From: Thinopyrum elongatum
Lineage: Eukaryota > Streptophyta > Magnoliopsida > Poales > Poaceae
Direction of reading: 5' to 3'
DNA: 64,000 nucleotides
NCBI GenBank assembly: GCA_011799875.1
Contig: CM022302.1
Span: 182,892,942 to 182,956,941, forward strand
Numbering within the stretch: the first letter of the stretch is position 1; every line of letters starts with the position of its first letter. A program made the position numbers and the translations under genes. Shown here piece by piece: positions 54,296-64,000 of the stretch. The notes below the pieces were generated by a model. It ran no database searches, was not told the DNA's origin, and saw nothing but the letters and a program-made list of their open reading frames with translations.

Positions 54296-55461
54296 ATGAG
54301 TAATGCTCACAAAAGTGAGCCAAACGAGTTTTAGAGCGAGTAATTCTCCCGGTTTTGATGTCGTCAAAGATTTGTTCAACGGGATGATCCTTTGAGACTC
54401 TTGCTCTAACTCGTGAGAGCTTTTGCTTGGGTTGTGGTGGAACACCCTCATCATCATCTTCTTCTTCTTCATTGTTGTTGGCGTTGTCGTTCGCTTGTGG
54501 AGGTGGTTCATCTTGTTGTATTCCTGATTTCCTTTGTCTTGACGTGTTCCACTTGTGGACGCCTCCATGTCAAGTTGTGGTTCACCTTGATGTGAAGTTG
54601 AGGTTTCCACTTGAATGGACGAAGTACACTCGTTCACCTCCGTTGGGCGAATTTTTCCAATAGACAAATCTTGAATTGCTTCCGAGGGATCATTATCTCC
54701 TATATCAATTGGCAATTGCTCTACGTGCGAGCCATTAGATTCATCAAACTTCACATCTACCGTCTCTTCAACCTTTCGGGTGAAATCATTATTGACACGG
54801 TAAGTGTGAGAGTTTGAGCCATAACCGAGTAGAAAACCTTCATGAGATTTAGGAGCAAATTTTGAACAACGATGCTTATCAAGAATGTAGCACTTTGAGC
54901 CAAATACTTGAAAGTATCCAACTTGGGGTTTGTTACCGATGAGTAGCTCGTATGCCATTTTGCCGAGAAGCTTGTGAAGATATAGTCGATTCATGGCATG
55001 ACAAGCTATCTCAACCGCTTTCGCCCAAAAGTGTCTTGGTGTCTTGTATTCATCAAGCATCGTTCTCACCATCTCAATAAGTGTCCGGTTCTTCCTCTGA
55101 ACAACTCCATTTTGTTGAGGTGTGTACGTAGTCGAGAACTCATGTGAAATCCCTTCTTCATCAAGAAAGGTATTCACGTTGGCATTCTTGAACTCCGTTC
55201 CATTATCACTCCGAACCTTCTTGATCGCCTTCTTAGCGAAGTTCTTGAAGATATTTTGGACCTGCGATTTGTCATCAAGAAAGAATACCCACGTAAATGT
55301 TGAAAAATCATCAACAATGACCAAACCGAAAGAGTTACCACCAAGGCTCTTATAAGCATTGGGACCAAGGAGATCGATGTGAAGTAGCTCAAGTGGTCTT
55401 CTCGTGGTCATGATGTTCTTCACGGGATGACTTCCTCCGACTTGTTTTCCTGCTTGGCAAG
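54296..55461 (-). pseudogene. pol: Ty1/copia pol fragment: integrase core and linker to reverse transcriptase
   Basis: On the minus strand the frame enters at 55461 with CQAGKQVGGSHP, the end of the GAG-pre-integrase zinc region. The integrase core follows: LLHIDLLGP (first Asp), VRSDNGTEF (second Asp) and TPQQNGVVQRKNR. The third catalytic position, 36 residues after the second Asp, is Gln instead of Glu. Downstream are FWAKAVEIACHAMNRLYLHK and FAPKSHEGFLLGYGSNSHTY, typical of copia. A frameshift in the linker leads to Lys/Met-rich nonsense near 54420. A few residues seem missing before VRSDNG. The 5' part (gag, protease) must lie beyond the Athila insertion, and the reverse transcriptase beyond the left insertion, both outside the window. 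Confidence 0.85.
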
Positions 55462-56981
55462 TGATGACCCACAAGTATAGGTGATCTATCGTAGTCCTTT
55501 CGATAAGTAAGAGTGTCAAACCCAACGAGGAGCAGAAGGAAATGACAAGCGGTTTTCAGCAAGGTATTTTCTGCAAGCACCAAAATTATCGGTAACAAAT
55601 AGTTTTGTGACAAGATAATTCGTAACGGGTAACAAGTAACAAGTGTAAGAAAGGTGCAGCAAGGTGGCCCAATCCGTTTTGTAGAAAAGGATAAGCTTGG
55701 ACGAACTCTTATATAAAGAAAAGCGCTCCGGAGGACACATGGGAATTGTTGTCAAGTTAGTTTTCATCATGTTCATATGATTCGCGTTCGTCACTTTGAT
55801 AATTTGATATGTGAGTGGACCGGTGCTTGGGTGCTGTCCTTACTTGGACAAGCCTCCCACTTATGATTAACCCCTCTCGCAAGCATCCGCAACTACGAAA
55901 GAAGAATTAAGATAAATCTAACCATAGCATGAAACATGTGGATCCAAATCAGCCCCTTACGAAGCAACGCATGAACTAGAGTTTAAGCTTCTGTCACTCT
56001 AGCAACCCATCATCTACTTATTACTTCCCAATGCCTCCCCTAGGCCCAAATCATGGTGAAGTGTCATGTAGTCGATGTTCACATAACACCACTAGAGGAA
56101 AGACAACATACATCTCATCAAAATATCGAACGAATACCAAATTCACATGATTACTTATAACAAGACTTCTCCCATGTCCTCAAGAACAAACATAACTACT
56201 CACAAAGCATATTCATGTTCAAGATCAGAGGGGTATTGAATATCATTAAGGATCTGAACATATGATCTTCCACCGAATAAACCAACTAGCATCAAGTGCG
56301 AGGAGTAATCAACACTACTAGCAACCCACAGGTACCAATCTGAGGTTTTTAGACAAAGATCGAATACAAGAGATGAACTAGGGTTCGAGAGGAGATGGTG
56401 CTGGTGAATATGTTGATGGAGATTGAAGCCCTCTCGATGAGTGGATCGTTGGTGATGATGATGGCTTCGATTTCCCCCTCCCGGAGGAAAGTTTCCCCGG
56501 CAGAACAGCTCCGCCGGAGCCCTAGATTGCTTCTCCCAGGTTCCACCTCGAGATGGCGGCGCTTCATCCCGAAAGCTGCCTTATGATTTTTTCCAGGTAA
56601 AACCCCTTCATATAGCAGAAGATGGACACCGGAGACCTTCCAGGGGGCCCACAAGCCCTAGGGGCACGCCTAGGGGGGTAGGGCGCGCCCCTAGGCTTGT
56701 GGCCACCTGGTGGGTCCCCTCTGGTATTTTCTTTGCCCAATAATTCTTATATATTCCAAAATAATTCTCCATAAATTTTTAGTACTTTTGGAGTTGTGCA
56801 GAATAGGTCTCTCAGATTTGCCCCTTTCCGGTCCAGAATTCCAGCTGCCGGCATTCTCCCTCTTCATATAAATCTTGTAAAATAAGAGAGAAAAGGCATA
56901 AGTATTGTACCATAATGTGTAATAACATCCCGTAATGCAATAAATATCAACATAAAAGCATGATGCAAAATGGACGTATCA
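55462..56981 (-). repeat. 3' LTR of the Athila-type element
   Basis: On the minus strand it begins TGATACGTCCATTTTGCATC at 56981 and ends ...TGGGTCATCA at 55462, 1,520 bp. It is directly preceded on that strand by the purine tract AAGCTTGGGGGAGT (56982-56995). Confidence 0.88.
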
Positions 56982-58522
56982 ACTCCCCCAAGCTTAGACC
57001 TCGCTTGTCCTCAAGCGGAAACCAAAATCGATAATCATGTCCACATGTTTAGAGATAGAGGTGTCGATAAAATAAAATACGGACATGAAGGCATCATGAT
57101 CATCTTTAGAACAACAACATATATGGTCATATAATTTCTTATGCTAAAGTAACAATTCATTCACAAGGTAAAGTATGAATCAAGAACTTTATTGAAAACC
57201 AACAAACCATGATCTTGGTCATTGAAACAATTGCAATTTATCATAACATCGGAAAGAGTCAATATAAGAGCTTTCATATAGCAAGTTTCACATACTCAAC
57301 CATATTTTAGTCTTTCATAATTGCTAACACTCACGTGATACTTATGAGATCAAAGTTTCAATCGGACACAGAGAAAGATAGGGGCTTATAACTTCGCCTC
57401 CCAATCTTTTACCTCAGGGGTAACGTCAATAATAATAGTTTATGAATACCTACATCCGAGTGGATATGTATATATATATGGATCTTCCCCCAACATATAG
57501 TGCTTGCCAAAAAGAAAAAGTATAAAAAGAAGAGGTGATGAACACCATGACTCTTGTATAAAGGGTAGGAGGTAAATAAAGGATAGGCCCTTCGCAGAGG
57601 GAAGCAGAGGTTGTCATGCGCTTTTATGGTTGAATGCAAAAGAACATCACTTTATATTGCCACTTGTGATAAATAACTTTATCATGCAGTCCATCACTTT
57701 TATTTCTTCCATATCACAAGTTTGTATAAAGCTTATTTTCCTCACACTAAAACATCATACATATTTAGAGAGCAATTTTTATTGCTTGCATCGATGACAA
57801 CTTACTTGAAGGATCTTACTCAATCCATAGGTAAGTATGGTGGGCTCTCATGGCAAAACTAGGTTAAGGGATTTTGGAGGCACAAGTAGTATCTCTACTT
57901 GGTGCAAAAGATTTAGCTAGCATAGGATGAGAAGCAAGCTCAACATGTTGGAGGATCCATGACAATATAACTTCTATTCGGATATAAAGAAACATAACCC
58001 ATTATGTTGTCTTCCTTGTCCAACGTCAACCTTTTAGCATATAATATTTTGAGTGCTCACAATCACAAAAGATGTCCAAGATAGTGTATTTATATGTGAG
58101 ACCTCTCTTTCTTTATTACTTCCTATTAATTGCAACAATGACCAAAACTATGTTTGTCAACTCCCAACAAGTTTCATGCGACATACTTCTTATATGTGAA
58201 GTCATCACTTCCCATAAGATCATTATATAATATTTTTATTTTTTTATTCTTTATTTCTTTTACTCAGGATCATAGCAAGAAAGTAAAGCCCTCAACTGAA
58301 AACTAATCTTTATTATATAACTCTTGGACTCGATTACATAGAGGGAACACAAAGCAAAACTCAAAGCTAGATCATACTAAAACTTTATTCTACTAAACTA
58401 AGATATAACCAAAAGGATCAAACTAAGAAAAACGATAAAGGTAAAGATGTGATGGTGATACGATACCGGGGCACCTCCCCCAAGCTTGGCACTAGCCAAG
58501 GGGAGTGCCCATACCCATGTAC
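56982..58522 (-). other. Non-coding tail of the Athila-type element
   Basis: This AT-rich sequence without a coding domain lies between the downstream ORF and the 3' LTR. It contains AAAGGATAGGCCCTTCGCAG at 57577-57596, which is related to the spacer of the long hairpin in the CACTA (28300-28325), and the polypurine tract at its left edge. Confidence 0.65.
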
Positions 58523-59050
58523 TTAAGTCTCTTTCTTCGGAGGTGTTGGTGATGAGGTTTCTGATAGCTTGATTAAACTACCCTTCAGATCCTACAATTC
58601 TCGAAGTACACGTTGTAGCATATTTGTATTCTTTTGAATTTCCTCTAAAAGATGCTTATTTTTGGGCCACCATGAGCTTTTCCATGCACCACTTTCACTT
58701 GGACGGGATATATCCCAATTGGAGGGTATAAGTGTACGAGGAGTATTCTCCACTCCAAAATTATGAACCAAATTATGAAAGTTGTTCTGATGTAACCTGC
58801 GTAAGGGCCTCCTAGGGGGAAGTCCTTGTATTTGTTGGCCTTCATGGTTGCTTGTAGTCCCTATTGCTTGATGGGGATTTGGAATAGTGGAGATGCCAGC
58901 TAGAGTGCCTCTCTCCAAAGCCGGAGGGTGGACCTCATGCGAATCCCCTACATCTTATTCCATCGTGACTTCCTCGGCCTCCGCCCTCCTGAGTTCCATC
59001 TGCATCAACCAAGCATCATTGTCCACATTGTTGGAGGAGGAGGAAGACAT
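58523..59050 (-). pseudogene. ORF downstream of pol in the Athila-type element (env-like position, function unknown)
   Basis: One frame runs from an ATG at 59050 (MSSSSSNNVDNDAWLMQMEL) to TAA at 58523, with in-frame stops near 58955 and 58590. The start is Ser/Asn-rich, followed by a charged helix (RRAEAEEVTME), a Pro-rich middle with PPRRPLRR, and a C-terminal helix (LLEEIQKNTNMLQRVLREL) that could form a coiled coil. I see no signal peptide or membrane segment, so an envelope function is not supported. Athila elements often carry an extra ORF at this place. Confidence 0.5.
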
Positions 59051-59385
59051 GATGCCTGGCCTTGAAAATTCTGGCAGAAAACAGCTCAAAACGAACACAG
59101 GGGATATTGCCGTGATACGTTGGTCAAAACTTTCGAGAGATTATATAATGAATTTTTACCGACCAAAAGGAGTGTACTACAAGAAAACGGAGTCCGGAGG
59201 GCACACGAAGTGGCCACAAGCCTGGGAGGCACGCCTAGGGGGGTAGGGCGCGCCCCTAGTGCTTGTCGCCTCCTCGTGCACTTTTCGGACTACTTTTTAT
59301 TTTCCTAATTTTTTAAATATTCCAAAACGGAGTAAAATTACTTTTGGGAAAGTTTTGGAGTCGGTTTACTTACCGTATCACATAC

Positions 59386-62300
59386 CTATTCCTTTTCGGA
59401 GTCTGGAGCATTCTGGTAGATATCCCTTATGTACTCCTCTGGTGTTATGGTATTAATAATATTGGTTTCAACATTTATGGGAGTACCTGAGATATAATGT
59501 TTGATTCTTTGCCCATTTACCACCTTTGGGTTATTGCCTTCGGCGTTGTTGATCTTGATGGCACCAGAATGCCTCGATAATGTAAGGCCATTCCCATTTA
59601 GAGAGAAGCTTTCCTGCAAAAATCCTAAACGAGAATTGTATAGCAAGACATAATCACCTACATTAAATTCACGCTTTTGTATCCTTTTATCATGCCATCT
59701 TTTAAATTTATCTTTAAACAATATGGCATTTTCATATGCTTGGGTTCTCCATTCATCAAGTGAGCTAATGTCAAATAACCTCTTGTCGCTGGCAAGTTTG
59801 AAATCCTAGTTGAGCTCTTTAATTGCCCAATAAGCTTTATGTTCTAGTTCAAGAGGTAAGTGACATGCTTTTCCATAAACCATTTTATATGGAGACATAC
59901 CCATAGGATTCTTATAAGCAGTTCTATAAGCCCACAATGCATCATCAAGTTTCTTGGACCAATTCTTTCTAGATCTATTAACAGTCTTTTGCAAAATCAA
60001 CTTTATTTCTCGGTTACTTAATTCTACTTGACACTAGATTGAGGGTGATATGGAGATGCAATTCTATGGTTAACATCATACTTAGCAAGCAATTTATGGA
60101 AAGCACTATGAATAAAGTGTGAACCACCATCAGTCATTAAATATCTAGGGACTCCAAACCTTGGGAAAATAACTTCTTTAAGCATTTTAATGGAGGTGTT
60201 ATGATCAGCACTACTAGCTGGAATAGCTTCTACCCACTTAGTAAAATAATCAACATCAACCAAAATATGTGTATAACCATTGGAGGAAGGAAAAGGTCTC
60301 ATATAATCAAATCCCCAAACATAAAATGGTTCAATAACAAGTGAATAATTCATAGGCATTTCCTGATGTCTACTAATATCACCAATTCTTTGACATTCAT
60401 CACAAGACAAGACAAACTTACGAGCTTCCTTGAAAAGAGTAGGCCAATAAAAACCAGATTGTAATACCCTGTGTGCAGTTCTTTCTCCAGCATGGTGTCC
60501 TCCCTAGGCCTCGGAGTGACACTTACGTAGGATCTATTCCTGTTCATGCTCAGGTACACAATGTCTAATAACACCATCTACTCCTTCTTTATAAAGGTGT
60601 GGGTCATCCCAAAACTAATGTCTTAAATCATAGAAAACTTTTTTCTTTTGTTGGTATGTGAAACTAGGTGGTATAAATTTAGCAACAATATAATTAGCAT
60701 AGTCAGCATACCAAGGAGTGCTATGAGAAGCATTTATAATAGCTAACTGTTCATCAGGAAAGCTATCATCAATAGGTACTGGGTCATCAAGAATATTTTC
60801 TAACCTAGACAAATTGTCTGCTACGGGGTTCTCAGCTCCTTTTCTATCAATAATATGTAAATCAAATTCTTGTAGTAAGAGAACCCACCTAATGAGTCTA
60901 GGTTTAGCATCTTTCTTCTCCATAAGATATTTAATAGCAGCATGATCGGTGTGAACAGTTACTTTGGAATCAACAATATAAGATCTGAACTTGTCACAAG
61001 CAAATACAACTGCTAAAAATTATTTTTCAGTACTAGCATAATTTCCTTGAGCACTATCTAGAGTTTTACTAGCATAATGGATAACATTTAATTTCTTATC
61101 AACTCCTTGTCCTAGAACAACACCAACAGCATAATCACTAGCGTCACACATAATTTCAAAGGGTAGGTTCCAATCAGGTGCTTGAACAATAGGTGCAGAA
61201 ATTAAGGCTTTCTTAAGTATTTCAAATGCTTCTACACAATCGTCATAAAAAACAAATGGAACATCTTTTTGCAAAAGATTAGTAAGAGGCCTAGAAATTT
61301 TAGAGAAGTCTTTAATAAATCTCCTATAGAAACCAGCATGGCCAAGGTAACTTTTTATACCTTTGATATCTTTAGGACAAGGCATTTTTTTCAATAGCAT
61401 CAACTTTAGCTTTATTAACTTCAATACCTCTTTTGGAGATTTTCCGCACCAAGACAATACCTTCATTAACCATAAATTGGCACTTCTCCCAATTCAAGAC
61501 AAGATTAGTTTTTTCACATCTTTGCAAAACTCGATCAAGGTTGCTTAAGAAATCATCAAAAGAAGTTCCGTAAATGGAGAAATCATCCATGAAAACCTCA
61601 ACAATCTTTTCACAAAAGTCAGAGAATATAGCAGTCATACATCTTTGAAAGGTAGTAGGTGCGTTGCATAAACCAAAAGGCATACGTCTATATGCAAAGG
61701 TACCGAAAGGGCAAGTAAAGTAGTTTTTTCTTGATCCTCTAGTGACACCTGTATTTGGGAAAAACCAGAATAACCATCTAGAAAGCAGAATTGTGTATGT
61801 TTTGATAGTCTTTCTAGCATTTGATCAATAAAAGGTAGAGGATAATGATCTTTCCTAGTAGCTTTGTTTAATTTTCTAAAATCAATTACCATTCTATAAC
61901 CTGTGAAAATTCTTTACGGAATCAATTCATTTTTATCATTAGGAACAATGGTAATACCTCCCTTCTTAGGGACACAATGAACAGGACTTACCCATCTACT
62001 ATCAGCAATAGGATAGATTATGCCTGCTTCCAGAAGCTTTAGTATTTCATTTTCTTACCACTTCTTTCATTTTTTATTCAATCGTCGTTGATGATCAACA
62101 ACTGGTTTAGTATCAGGTTCCATATTAATTTGTGCTGACATAGAGTGGGACTAATGCCCTTAAGATCATTCAGAGTATATCCAATAGATGCACGGTGCTT
62201 CTTCAGAGTTTTCAATAATTTCTTTTCTTCACGCTCTGAATGATATTTTAGCAGGTGCAATATCATTCATAATTTCTTGATATAGAGTAAAAGGAATTGC

Positions 62301-62430
62301 ACTCACACTAGCACCCAAATCACATAAGCCATGATAACAATGATCTCCTATTTTAACAGAAACAACAGGCATGCCAACAACAGGTCTATGTTTATCTTTT
62401 TCATCGGGTTTAGCAATTCTAGCAGCTTCA
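59386..62430 (-). pseudogene. pol: pol of the Athila-type element: protease, RT, RNase H, integrase (frameshifts and stops)
   Basis: Minus-strand order: a protease motif CDLGASVSAIP near 62325; LLKTLKKHRASIGYTLNDL (62200); RT from MVIDFRKLNKATRKDHYPLP (61892) through FLDGYSGFSQI to FMDDFSIYG (near 61590); RNase H (PFEIMCDASDYAVGVVLGQG, 61170; [13 protein letters not shown], 60800); integrase zinc region CDECQRIGDISRHQEMP (60400); core with GFDYMRPFPSSNG, YLMTDGGSHF and SPYHPQSS; and [19 protein letters not shown] (59930). The frame shifts after FSQIQVSLEDQEKTT, near 61390, and again at 60035, where the block with the third catalytic Glu of integrase falls out of frame by one base. Several stops also interrupt it. 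It cannot encode an active polyprotein as read. Confidence 0.85.
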
Positions 62431-62438
62431 TCACAGAA

Positions 62439-63531
62439 CTAAATAACATGCCCATCAATATTATCGACCAAGAGATGTTTAGGCATAGCAATAGTAGGTT
62501 CAAATTTAATCTGTTCAGGGGGTGTAGGTGTTCTAGTATAACTCTTACGAACCACAGCTGAAGCTTTAGCATGTTCTTTTATCCTAACAGGGAAAGGTGG
62601 TGTCTCAATATAAGCAGTAGGAATAACAGGATCAACATTATAAGTAATAGTTTCCTCTTCAGCTTTAATAGGTTCTACTATTTTTGCTTTAATGGGAGGA
62701 TGATATTTAAACCACTTCTCCTTAGGGAGATCAACATGAGTAGCAAATGATTCACAGAAAGAAGCTACTATCTCAGAGTCAAGTCCATATTTAGTGCTAA
62801 ATTCACGAAAATCATCGGTATCCATAAGAGATTTAACACAATCAAACTTAAAGTTTATACCTGACTCCTTACCCTTCATCGAGCTCCCAATCTTCAGGGT
62901 TGCGTTTAATTATTTCCAAGAGATCCCATTTGAATTCAATAATTTTTTTCATAAAAGAGCCAGAACAAGAAGTATCGAGCATGGATTGATCATTACGAGA
63001 AAGTCAAGCATAAAAATTCTGAATAATAATTTCTCTTGGGAGCTCATGATTGGGGCATGAATATAACATTGACTTAAGCCTCCCCCAAGCTTGAGCGATA
63101 CTTTATCCTTCATGAGGCCAAAAATTATATATATAATTTCGATCACGATGAACCAGATGCATAGGATAAAACTTCTGATGAAATTCCAATTTCAATCGAT
63201 TGTAATTCCAAGTCCCAATATCATCGCATAGCCTATACCATGTCAATGCCTTCTCGTTCAAAGATAAAGGGAAGACCTTCTTCTTGACTACATACTCGGG
63301 CACACCTGCAAGCTTAAATAATCCACAAACTTCATCCACATAGATTAGGTGCAAATCAGGATGTAGCGTTCCATCTCATGCATAAGGATTAGCTAGCAGT
63401 TTCTCTATCATACCTGAAGGGATTTCATAATAAATATTTTCAGTAGGTTCAGTAGGTTGAGGGGCAACTCTTTTCTCTTTCGGTTGAGGTGAAGACACCC
63501 TGGACAAACCCCTCAAAGGATGATTTTCCAT
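62439..63531 (-). pseudogene. gag: gag of the Athila-type element
   Basis: The ATG at 63531 opens MENHPLRGLSRVSSPQPKEK. After an in-frame TGA near 63380 comes the gag domain (LFKLAGVPEYVVKKKVFPLS, LNEKALTWYRLCDDIGTWN, LEFHQKFYP). Then follow YSCPNHELPREIIIQNFYA, with stops or shifts near 63000 and 62880, and a long hydrophilic tail to 62439 (DLPKEKWFKYHPPIKAKIVE). I see no CCHC knuckle in the readable frame; several Athila-lineage gags do have one, so this part may be deleted. The product would form the particle; this copy is interrupted. Confidence 0.78.
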
Positions 63532-63591
63532 AGTGACAAGTGACAGCAAATTTCAACACGTAATATAAATGTTTCCTTACCAAAGGCGCTT

Positions 63592-63623
63592 CACTCCCAG
63601 GCAACGGTGCCAGAAAATAATCT
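63592..63623 (-). other. Primer binding site region of the Athila-type element
   Basis: On the minus strand the 5' LTR is followed by AGATTATTTTCTGGCACCG and TTGCCTGGGAG. The TGGCACCGTTGCC core is nearly the same as the GCGCCGTTGCCGG core after the LTRs of the two non-autonomous elements in the window, which suggests a shared primer and lineage. Confidence 0.6.
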
Positions 63624-64000
63624 TGATGACCCACAAGTATAGGAGATCTATCGTAGTCCTTTCGATAAGTAAGAGTGTCGAACCCAACGAGGAGCAGAAG
63701 GAAATGACAAGCGGTTTTCATCAAGGTATTTTCTACAAGCACTGAAATTATCGGTAACAAGTAGTTTTGTGACAAGATAATTCGTAACGGGTAATAAGTA
63801 ACAAGTGTAACAAAGGTGTAGCAAGGTGGTCCAATCCTTTTTTTAGCAAAGGATAAGCCTGGAAGAACTCTTATATAAAGCAAAGCGCTCCCGAGGACAC
63901 ATGGGAATTGTTGTCAAGTTAGTTTTCATCATGCTCATATGATTCGCGTTCGTTACTTTGATAATTTGATATGTGGGTGGACCGGTGCTTGGGTGCTGTC
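63624..64000 (-). repeat. 5' LTR (partial) of the Athila-type element
   Basis: It copies 55462-55837 with few differences, starts TGATGACCCACAAG, and is cut by the window end. The minus-strand open frame across 63449-63883 merely joins LTR and leader sequence. Confidence 0.85.

Larger units (their letters stand above)
55462..64000 (-). mobile_element. Athila-type Ty3/gypsy element, right end cut by the window
   Basis: The left LTR (55462-56981) and the start of the right LTR (63624 onward) are direct copies, both beginning TGATGACCCACAAGTATAGG on the plus strand. Coding order on the minus strand is gag, protease, RT, RNase H, integrase, then a separate downstream ORF in the position of the Athila env-like gene. 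Reading of pol gives FMDDFS at the RT active site, as in Athila. It resembles the Sabrina/WHAM group known from Triticeae; I do not insist on the family. It interrupts copia coding sequence at 55461; GCAAG (55457-55461) would be one copy of its target duplication. Confidence 0.85.

Noticed and set aside
58523..59050. Envelope function for the ORF after pol in the Athila-type element
   Set aside because: No signal peptide, membrane segment or cleavage site is visible; only the position matches.
63449..63883. 144-codon minus-strand open frame
   Set aside because: It joins LTR, PBS and leader sequence; the gag start is inside at 63531 in a different frame.
1..64000. CRISPR arrays, tRNA and rRNA genes
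   Set aside because: No spacer-repeat array, no tRNA cloverleaf and no rRNA segment was seen by eye; the tandem repeats present are diverged and belong to transposons.

Overview
The window is repeat-dense plant DNA and almost certainly comes from a grass of the Triticeae (wheat, Aegilops, barley or rye group). The basis is the combination of Athila-type and Tat-type Ty3/gypsy elements, Stowaway-like MITEs, a CACTA transposon with grass-type Tnp2 and Tnp1 genes, and long AT-rich non-autonomous LTR elements whose LTRs begin TGATACGTCTCC. I see no bacterial, organellar, tRNA or rRNA features. Nothing in the window looks like an undisturbed host gene: every coding segment lies inside a mobile element.

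The layout is a nested stack. The outermost layer seen is a Ty1/copia element on the minus strand (54296-55461). It is invaded on its right by an Athila-type gypsy element (55462 to beyond 64000, minus strand). On its left it is invaded by a non-autonomous LTR retrotransposon (1-54295, minus strand, left LTR cut by the window edge). That non-autonomous element was entered by two others: a 41.8 kb CACTA transposon (805-42559), and a plus-strand member of its own family (43700-50802). The CACTA was in turn entered by a complete Tat-type gypsy element (15631-27341, LTRs about 910 bp, perfect 5-bp target duplication CATTT) and by a small hAT-like element (14811-15276, perfect 8-bp duplication). 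The Tat element was entered by a second hAT-like element (24513-25592, perfect 8-bp duplication).

The CACTA is the most unusual object. Besides decayed transposase genes (Tnp2-like 4049-7397; Tnp1-like with a Ulp1-type protease region 10560-15510) it holds cargo: an acidic ORF and a zf-GRF gene on the minus strand at the left end; a B3-like gene (29335-31821, minus); an XS-type zinc-finger gene (35390-36460); a gene in which B3-like exons splice in phase onto an F-box/LRR/FBD gene (37120-40210); and one fully open ORF resembling a DEDD 3'-5' exonuclease (41061-41780). Short hairpins with a GCACAC...GTGTGC core, like those in the element ends, recur between these units (about 1211, 7637, 10076, 27484, 32130, 36874, 40543), and a larger block of terminus-like repeats lies at 27342-29140.

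Most reading frames are broken by stop codons that C-to-T (or G-to-A) changes would explain, as expected for old, methylated transposons. The open exonuclease-like ORF is the main exception. The Tat element also carries an antisense ORF between pol and its 3' LTR with an Arg/Gly-rich region, a B3-like fold and an acidic tail. Family assignments come from reading motifs by eye and were not checked against any database.
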